Of a stretch of 10,166 nucleotides of DNA, positions 5,830-10,166 are shown in pieces. Below the pieces are notes generated by a model. It saw only the letters and a list, made by a program, of their open reading frames with translations. It was not told the origin of the DNA and did no database searches. Position numbers and translations under genes: made by a program. The stretch comes from JBEAUL01 sp041161475 (GTDB lineage Bacteria > Pseudomonadota > Gammaproteobacteria > UBA6186 > Azoamicaceae), in the NCBI GenBank assembly GCA_041161475.1, contig JBEAUL010000086.1, positions 1 to 10,166 on the forward strand. The letters are read 5' to 3'. Each line of letters begins with the position of its first letter. Position 1 is the first letter of the stretch.

Positions 5830-6633
5830 ATGCAACACCCTTATATTAATATTGCTATTAAAGCAGCCAGACGGGCGGGAAGCATTATTACCCGTTCCTT
5901 GGAAAATACACGTTCTATCCGGGTTTCTGAAAAAGGCTTGAACGATTTGGTTACCACAATCGATAGCGCTGCAGAAAAAGACATTGTGTCAACCATTCGT
6001 CGCGCTTACCCTAGCCACGGTATTTTAGGGGAAGAGGGTGGCTACGAGGCTGGAGATGAAACGGTATGGGTAATCGATCCCTTAGACGGTACCATGAATT
6101 TTGTGCATGGCTACCCACAATATGCCGTCTCGATTGGTATTCGACATAAAGGTCAGTATGAGCATGGGGTTATTTATGATCCGTTAACCCAAGATTTGTA
6201 TACCGCTTCTAAAGGACAGGGTACACAGTTGAATGGACGTCGTGTACGGGTAGCAGAACGCAATAGTCTGCCTGGCTCACTCTTGAGCACGGGTTTTCCC
6301 TATACAGAAACAGGGCGTATGAGGCATTTAGACAAGCACATTGCTGTGTTTAAAGATTTGTATCAACAGTGCGCAGATGTGCGTTATTCAGGGTCTTCTG
6401 CTTTAAATTTGGCTTATGTGGCTTCAGGAAAGCTTGACGGATACTGGCAGACCGATTTAAAAGAATGGGACGTTGCTGCTGGCATTTTGATGGTGCAAGA
6501 AGCGGGTGGCATTGTAACCGATTACAATGGGGCGCCAGATATCTCCTTGGGTACAATTATTGCAGGTACACCAAAAATACACGGCATATTGCTCGATCGC
6601 ATTATGAATGCGGATTTATTGTCAGCGCTATAG
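5830..6633 (+). CDS. suhB: Inositol-1-monophosphatase family protein SuhB
   Basis: SuhB belongs to the Mg-dependent, Li-sensitive inositol monophosphatase family. In E. coli it also joins the rRNA antitermination complex with NusA and NusG, and that second role may apply here. The metal-binding motifs are intact: Gly-Glu-Glu (Glu68/69), Trp-Val-Ile-Asp-Pro-Leu-Asp-Gly-Thr (Asp83, Asp86), and Glu-Trp-Asp-Val-Ala-Ala-Gly (Asp213). I choose ATG at 5830: AGGTGG at 5816-5821 lies 8 bases upstream, the length becomes 267 residues, equal to E. coli SuhB, and the protein then starts Met-Gln-His-Pro like its relatives. An in-frame GTG at 5818 would add four residues but overlaps that ribosome binding site. 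Downstream, rnpB begins about 34 bases after the stop. Confidence 0.95.
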   Translation: MQHPYINIAIKAARRAGSIITRSLENTRSIRVSEKGLNDLVTTIDSAAEKDIVSTIRRAYPSHGILGEEGGYEAGDETVWVIDPLDGTMNFVHGYPQYAVSIGIRHKGQYEHGVIYDPLTQDLYTASKGQGTQLNGRRVRVAERNSLPGSLLSTGFPYTETGRMRHLDKHIAVFKDLYQQCADVRYSGSSALNLAYVASGKLDGYWQTDLKEWDVAAGILMVQEAGGIVTDYNGAPDISLGTIIAGTPKIHGILLDRIMNADLLSAL

Positions 6634-6659
6634 CCAAATGTTCAAAGATGCGGTACAGT
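6631..6659 (+). promoter_or_regulatory. Candidate rnpB promoter
   Basis: TAGCCA (6631-6636, overlapping the suhB stop codon) and TACAGT (6654-6659) are spaced 17 bases apart. A start near 6666-6667 would coincide with the first base of the RNase P RNA P1 stem. The hexamers are moderate matches, so the call rests mainly on position. Confidence 0.4.
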
Positions 6660-6666
6660 GGCACTT

Positions 6667-7037
6667 GAGTTGGCTAGGCAGTCGCTCGTATCTCAGAGGA
6701 TGTCTTTTGACAAATACGCTGTATACGGGAGGAAAGTCCGGGCTCCATAGGACAACAGTGCCAGGTAATGCCTGGGAGGCGTGAGCCTACGGAAAGTGCC
6801 ACAGAAAATAAACCGCCAATTATCGGCTGATTTTGGTAAGGGTGAAAAGGTGCGGTAAAAGCGCACCGCATGCTTGGTAACAAGCATGGCAGGGTAAACC
6901 CCACTGTGAGCAAGACCAAATAGAGATCGAATGGTGTGTGTCCGCACTCGGTCTGGGTAGGTTGCTAGAGGCATTTGGTGACAAATGTCCCAGATAAATG
7001 ATTGCCCTCGACAGAACCCGGCTTATCGGCCAACTCA
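6667..7037 (+). ncRNA. rnpB: RNase P RNA (M1 RNA, type A)
   Basis: This is the catalytic RNA of RNase P, which removes 5' leaders from tRNA precursors such as the three in this window. Conserved blocks occur in the right order. They are GGAGGAAAGTCCGGGCTCCA in the 5' core, AAACCGCC, GGTAAGGGTGAAAAGGTGCG, GGTAAACCCCAC, GAGCAAGACCAAATAG, and the 3' block GACAGAACCCGGCTTATCGG. The P1 helix is formed by GAGTTGGC (6667-6674) and GCCAACTC (7029-7036). These set the ends to within a few bases. The length of about 370 nt and the strong likeness to E. coli M1 RNA indicate the ancestral A type. The exact 3' end is uncertain; a T5 run at 7039-7043 follows directly. The gene converges on the transporter at 7035-7976 and touches its stop codon. 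Confidence 0.96.
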
Positions 7038-7976
7038 CTTTTTAGATTGTTTCGTTTTATGCACCAAAATACCTTGCCGCAATTCTTCCTGATAATACAG
7101 ATAAATACCCACAATCACTGCGAACAGTGACATCCAAAATTCAACTGGCATGATTTCTCCTAAAAAAATCCAACCGAATGCAGCCGCAAAAAAAGGTTGA
7201 GACAGGCCAGCAAAAGACAAGTAGGACGCTGTAAAGGTTTTTAAGAGATGTGCATGTAAATTATAAGCGATGAGGTTCGATATAATAGTGAGTGCCACAA
7301 AATAGGCGATAAAAGGCCACCAAGCAATCACGGGTGTCGGATCCCACGTTTCGCTGATAAAAGAATGCGTCAGCGCAATAGCGCCACCCACCAACATGGT
7401 GTACCCATTGCCCAGTATGGCAGAAATGGCGTGTTTTTTAACCATACTTCGCATCACAATCCAACCGACTGCGGTAGCAATGGCAGCCAGTAAAAGCGCA
7501 ATTTCCGCATAAGAAAAAAATCCCAATTTGGCAGAATCATCGGTGATGCTTTCTTGTGCCAAAAAGATAGGCACAAAACCCAAGATACCCATGATCAATC
7601 CTACCCATTTTTTAAAACTTATTTTTTCTGCAAAGAAAAAATAAGACAGAATGGCTGTGGCAATGGGAGAAAAACTGTAGATAAAACAGGCTTTTCCTGC
7701 CTCCATAAATTGTAATCCCCAAAATTCTAGGGCATTGGTAAGATATACGCCCGAAAAACCTACGATAAAAATAGGCAGTAGATGGGCTTTACGCAGCACC
7801 ACGGTCTTTGGGTATTTATAATATTGATACGCCAATAACAGGCATCCAGCCAGTAACATACGCGTACCCGTGATAAACAAGGGAGGCGCTTGCTCTAATG
7901 CAAGTTTGGCTACAGAAAAAACAGATCCGTATAAACAGCAGAGCAGTAAAACGAGGAGTTGTTGTTGGATTGGCAC
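7035..7976 (-). CDS. DMT-superfamily EamA-type inner-membrane transporter
   Basis: This 313-residue, very hydrophobic protein is about the usual length of drug/metabolite transporters with ten helices. It has two EamA halves, roughly residues 8-140 and 155-293. Typical features include the N-terminal Tyr-Gly-Ser-x-Phe-Ser-Val-Ala-Lys, the end of the first half with Phe-Phe-Phe-Ala-Glu-Lys-Ile-Ser, and the matching second-half end Phe-Leu-Gly-Glu-Ile. The C-terminal tail is basic (Lys-Thr-Lys-Gln-Ser-Lys-Lys), suggesting a cytoplasmic end. The substrate cannot be told from sequence; relatives export amino acids, metabolites or drugs. The start is a GTG (7974-7976) with AAGGA at 7983-7987, six bases upstream, a good ribosome binding site. 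The stop codon lies within the end of rnpB on the other strand. Confidence 0.9.
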   Translation of the reverse strand: MPIQQQLLVLLLCCLYGSVFSVAKLALEQAPPLFITGTRMLLAGCLLLAYQYYKYPKTVVLRKAHLLPIFIVGFSGVYLTNALEFWGLQFMEAGKACFIYSFSPIATAILSYFFFAEKISFKKWVGLIMGILGFVPIFLAQESITDDSAKLGFFSYAEIALLLAAIATAVGWIVMRSMVKKHAISAILGNGYTMLVGGAIALTHSFISETWDPTPVIAWWPFIAYFVALTIISNLIAYNLHAHLLKTFTASYLSFAGLSQPFFAAAFGWIFLGEIMPVEFWMSLFAVIVGIYLYYQEELRQGILVHKTKQSKK

Positions 7977-8012
7977 ACTGTATCCTTGTCAATTGAAGTG
8001 AACTCAAACCTT

Positions 8013-8018
8013 ATTATA
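8013..8018 (-). promoter_or_regulatory. Candidate -10 for the DMT transporter
   Basis: The minus strand has TATAAT here, 37 bases before the GTG start, giving a leader of about 30 bases. I see no matching -35 at 16-18 bases; that place is taken by the right end of the tnpB remnant. The plus strand also reads TATAAT at 8015-8020. Confidence 0.35.
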
Positions 8019-8032
8019 ATGGTTTTTTTTTG

Positions 8033-8069
8033 TTGACATCCTCCCCGCTATAAATGACGTGGGATTCCT
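8033..8069 (-). repeat. Right-end hairpin of an IS200/IS605-type element (remnant)
   Basis: On the minus strand this reads GGAATCCCACG, a short loop, then GCGGGGAGGATGTCAA. That is the layout of the right end of tnpB-carrying IS200/IS605 elements, where a CCCACG...CGTGGG-like hairpin is followed by GGATGTCA and the insertion boundary. The stem here is imperfect: CCC/GGG and CG/CG pair around a bulge, and the loop is AT-rich. This suggests decay. In intact elements this segment is also the 3' scaffold of the omega-RNA, which guides the TnpB nuclease. Recognition is from memory of such elements. Confidence 0.65.
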
Positions 8070-8073
8070 AGTC

Positions 8074-8283
8074 TCAACCCTTAAGGTTGCTAGAGGTTCT
8101 TGTTTCAACGATATTGCCCAGAGGAAATGGCTTGGTTTTCGCCGTAATTATCCCACCGTGGGGACTTTTACGGATTTGAACCAACTCATGTCCCCCAGGA
8201 CTCACATTATCTCCACAAGCGTAACTTCAAGCTTGCCCAGCCTTAGTCCGTTAGGAAGCAAGATTATGTCTTACATCCCTTAG
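8074..8283 (-). pseudogene. tnpB: Decayed 3' end of a tnpB gene (IS200/IS605 family)
   Basis: The minus strand codes for a TnpB-like C-terminus: an open stretch of 50 codons (8077-8226) begins Ser-Tyr-Ala-Cys-Gly-Asp-Asn-Val-Ser and stops at TGA (8074-8076), a few bases before the right-end hairpin. Ala-Cys-Gly-Asp-Asn-Val close to the end of the gene is common in TnpB proteins of gammaproteobacterial IS605-type elements. Going upstream, the same frame meets stops (TGA at 8227-8229 and a TAA near 8245), while Asn-Gly-Leu-Arg-Leu-Gly-Lys-Leu-Glu-Val continues in another frame. The gene is therefore both frame-broken and truncated. None of the catalytic RuvC core is left, and there is no tnpA. 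The remnant fills most of the 389-base gap between the transporter and gltX. Confidence 0.6.
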
Positions 8284-8335
8284 CGAAAGCAAGGGGTCTT
8301 ACCGCAATTTATGATAAACTAGCGACAAGAGTATC

Positions 8336-8341
8336 TATAAT
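8336..8341 (+). promoter_or_regulatory. Candidate -10 of the gltX promoter
   Basis: A perfect TATAAT lies 24 bases before the gltX start codon. No good -35 is seen 16-18 bases upstream (around 8312-8318). It lies just outside the tnpB remnant. Confidence 0.4.
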
Positions 8342-8365
8342 TATGGCTAAAAAATAAGGTTTATC

Positions 8366-9814
8366 ATGTCTGTTGTTCGTACACGCTTTGCACCCAGCCC
8401 TACAGGGGTACTACATATTGGTTCAGTAAGGGCAGCCCTTTATTCTTGGCTGTATGCCCGTAAAATGGGGGGTAGCTTTGTGTTACGCATCGAAGATACA
8501 GATAAGGAGCGTTCTACACAAGCCTATACCGATGCCATTATAGAGGGAATGGAGTGGCTAGGTTTGACCTGGGATGAAGGGCCGTTTCATCAAACAGATC
8601 GTTTTGAGCGCTATCGGGCAGTCGCACAACAGTGGTTAGAACAGGGGCTTGCGTATCGTTGTTACTGTAGCAAAGAACGATTAGACAAATTACGTGCAGA
8701 ACAACAGGCAAATAAAATCAAGACCCGATATGATGGGCATTGTCGCGATAAAGCCGAGGGTGATTTAAGCAAGCCACATGTCATCCGGTTTAAAAATCCC
8801 TTGGAAGGGGCAGTAGAGGTATCGGATGCTGTTCATGGGTTAGTTAGAGTTCAAAATAAAGAGATGGACGATCTGATTTTAATTCGAACCGATGGTTTTC
8901 CAACATATAATTTTACCGTGGTCATTGATGATGCAGACATGAAAATCACACACGTTATTCGTGGGGATGACCACTTAACCAATACGCCTCGTCAAATCAA
9001 TTTGCTTAAAGCCTTGGGAGCACCAATACCCCAGTATGCACATCTCCCACTTATTTTAGGCAAAGATGGTCAAAAATTATCTAAACGACACGGTGCCACA
9101 GGGGTGACTGAGTATCGAGAGGCAGGATATTTACCAGAAGCCTTGCTGAATCACTTGGTACGCTTAGGTTGGTCACACGGCGATCAAGAAATTTTTTCTG
9201 TACAAGACATGATTGCACACTTTGATTTAGATCACCTTAGTAAATCGCCCGCTGCATTCGATATTGATAAACTCACCTGGTTGAATCACCATTATATTAA
9301 AACCCTGCCACTAGAGCAGCTGGTGTCTCCGTTTAAGACGCAGTTACAAGCGGTGGGGGTCAGCGAAAGTGAGGTTGAGTTGGCCCATTGTTCGCCTGTA
9401 GCAGTATTGTCTGCGCATCGTGAACGGGCGAAAACCTTAAAAGAAATGGCAGAGTGCAGTCGTTATGTGTATCACATGCCAGCCTATCAACAGAATGCTG
9501 CACAGAAGCATTTAGTGAAAGAGGCTCTACCCATTTTGGAAGCGCTCGTTGATCAGTTAACTGCCATTTCAGCGGAAGACTGGACATCAGCGGTATTGCA
9601 CGCGACCATACAAGGAATCACCCTTGCCCAGGGCGTGGGTTTTGGTAAAGTGGCTCAGCCAATACGCGTTGCGATTACGGGGGATACGGCATCGCCCTCT
9701 ATCGACCAAACACTTGCGCTGGTAGGCAAAACAGAGGCGTTAAAGCGTCTACAAGCGGCGATACATTGGATAGCAAACCATACACAAACAACGCTTAAAA
9801 GCGTGGAAAATTAA
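8366..9814 (+). CDS. gltX: Glutamyl-tRNA synthetase
   Basis: GltX, a class I aminoacyl-tRNA synthetase, charges tRNA-Glu with glutamate; in organisms lacking GlnRS it may also charge tRNA-Gln. The 482 residues are close to the 471 of E. coli GltX. The N-terminal Pro-Ser-Pro-Thr-Gly precedes the HIGH-type motif His-Ile-Gly-Ser (17-20). Arg-Ile-Glu-Asp-Thr-Asp follows at 41-46. The KMSKS-type motif is Lys-Leu-Ser-Lys-Arg (237-241). The zinc-type insertion keeps Cys99, Cys101 and Cys126, but the fourth E. coli ligand, a His two residues after the last Cys, is Asp128 here. The ATG has AAGG at 8356-8359, 6 bases upstream. tRNA-Ala and tRNA-Glu follow on the same strand, but with a separate promoter. 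Confidence 0.97.
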   Translation: MSVVRTRFAPSPTGVLHIGSVRAALYSWLYARKMGGSFVLRIEDTDKERSTQAYTDAIIEGMEWLGLTWDEGPFHQTDRFERYRAVAQQWLEQGLAYRCYCSKERLDKLRAEQQANKIKTRYDGHCRDKAEGDLSKPHVIRFKNPLEGAVEVSDAVHGLVRVQNKEMDDLILIRTDGFPTYNFTVVIDDADMKITHVIRGDDHLTNTPRQINLLKALGAPIPQYAHLPLILGKDGQKLSKRHGATGVTEYREAGYLPEALLNHLVRLGWSHGDQEIFSVQDMIAHFDLDHLSKSPAAFDIDKLTWLNHHYIKTLPLEQLVSPFKTQLQAVGVSESEVELAHCSPVAVLSAHRERAKTLKEMAECSRYVYHMPAYQQNAAQKHLVKEALPILEALVDQLTAISAEDWTSAVLHATIQGITLAQGVGFGKVAQPIRVAITGDTASPSIDQTLALVGKTEALKRLQAAIHWIANHTQTTLKSVEN

Positions 9815-9841
9815 AATATCGGATAAAATGCTAAAAAAGGG

Positions 9842-9870
9842 TTGACAGCCACGCTGAGCTCATTTATTAT
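9842..9870 (+). promoter_or_regulatory. Strong promoter for the tRNA-Ala/tRNA-Glu unit
   Basis: TTGACA (9842-9847), a perfect -35, is 17 bases from TATTAT (9865-9870), a five-of-six -10. A start near 9877 gives a leader of about 11 bases before tRNA-Ala. This indicates that the tRNA pair is transcribed independently of gltX. Confidence 0.75.
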
Positions 9871-9887
9871 TCAGCTCTAGTCTCGTC

Positions 9888-9963
<76 letters not shown>

Positions 9964-9995
9964 AGCGATAAGACTAGTTAAGTAATCGTTTTTAG

Positions 9996-10071
9996 GTCCC
10001 CATCGTCTAGAGGCCTAGGACACCGCCCTTTCACGGCGATAACAGGGGTTCGAATCCCCTTGGGGACGCCA
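9996..10071 (+). tRNA. tRNA-Glu (anticodon UUC)
   Basis: This 76-nt tRNA reads GAA and GAG. The acceptor stem GTCCCCA/TGGGGAC, discriminator G and encoded CCA match E. coli tRNA-Glu closely. The anticodon stem-loop is CCGCC-CTTTCAC-GGCGA, giving TTC. The outermost pair of that stem (27-43) is C-A here, whereas E. coli has C-G. It is the substrate of the GltX encoded just upstream. I see no clear terminator after it; the last 95 bases of the window are AT-rich without a supported gene. Confidence 0.96.
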
Positions 10072-10166
10072 GTTTTATAATGATAAAGCTGGTCATATTT
10101 TACATATAATCTTTACAAATCATTTATTAAAAAATCTGTTTTCTAATATCAATTCGGTATTGTTAG

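Noticed and set aside
6674..7038. Several minus-strand open frames of 72-93 codons
   Set aside because: They lie across the RNase P RNA gene, whose conserved blocks explain the sequence. Open frames here are by-products.
8033..8054. TTGACA (8033-8038) with TATAAA (8049-8054) as a plus-strand promoter
   Set aside because: The spacer is only 10 bases, and the sequence is explained as the right end of the tnpB element.
8059..8283. Plus-strand open frame of 74 codons between the transporter and gltX
   Set aside because: It is antisense to the tnpB remnant and includes part of the right-end hairpin region. It lacks a ribosome binding site and resembles no protein I know.
9851..9880. Inverted repeat GAGCT...AGCTC after gltX as a terminator
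   Set aside because: It is short, has an AT-rich loop, has no following T run and overlaps the strong promoter of the tRNA pair.
10072..10166. AT-rich tail with TATAAT at 10105-10110 as a promoter
   Set aside because: No -35 match at the right spacing and no gene visible before the window ends.

Overview
The window looks like chromosomal DNA of a gammaproteobacterium with modest G+C. The gene set (ETF-ubiquinone oxidoreductase divergent from etfB, suhB, a type A RNase P RNA, and gltX followed by tRNA-Ala and tRNA-Glu), the E. coli-like tRNA and rnpB sequences and the AT-rich intergenic DNA fit the Legionellales/Coxiellaceae neighbourhood. That placement is inference from memory. No taxon-specific marker was tested.

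Left part (1-1660): the 3' end of an unrecognised plus-strand gene is interrupted by an IS5-family (IS427-like) insertion sequence at 278-1629. The element has perfect 17-bp inverted repeats and a TA target duplication. It carries a transposase split into two frames over an A8 run and, unusually, a complete NUDT15/MutT-like Nudix hydrolase gene between the transposase and the right repeat.

Middle part (1662-5040): ETF-QO (minus) and etfB (plus) diverge from a short intergenic region. Together with EtfA they would pass electrons from acyl-CoA and other flavin dehydrogenases to ubiquinone. The usual etfA partner is not next to etfB. A 268-residue beta-solenoid-like repeat protein of unknown function sits there instead. 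A tRNA-Leu(CAA) with its own promoter, a small RDD-family membrane protein and suhB follow.

Right part (6634-10166): rnpB is encoded in full right after suhB and converges on a DMT/EamA-type transporter whose stop codon lies within the last bases of the RNase P RNA gene. Between the transporter and gltX lies a decayed 3' end of an IS200/IS605-type tnpB with its right-end hairpin. gltX is followed by a well-formed promoter and a tRNA-Ala(GGC)-tRNA-Glu(UUC) pair, so the synthetase sits beside one of its substrates.

Most of the window is housekeeping. The unusual material is the IS with a Nudix passenger, the repeat protein where etfA is expected, and the tnpB/omega-RNA remnant.
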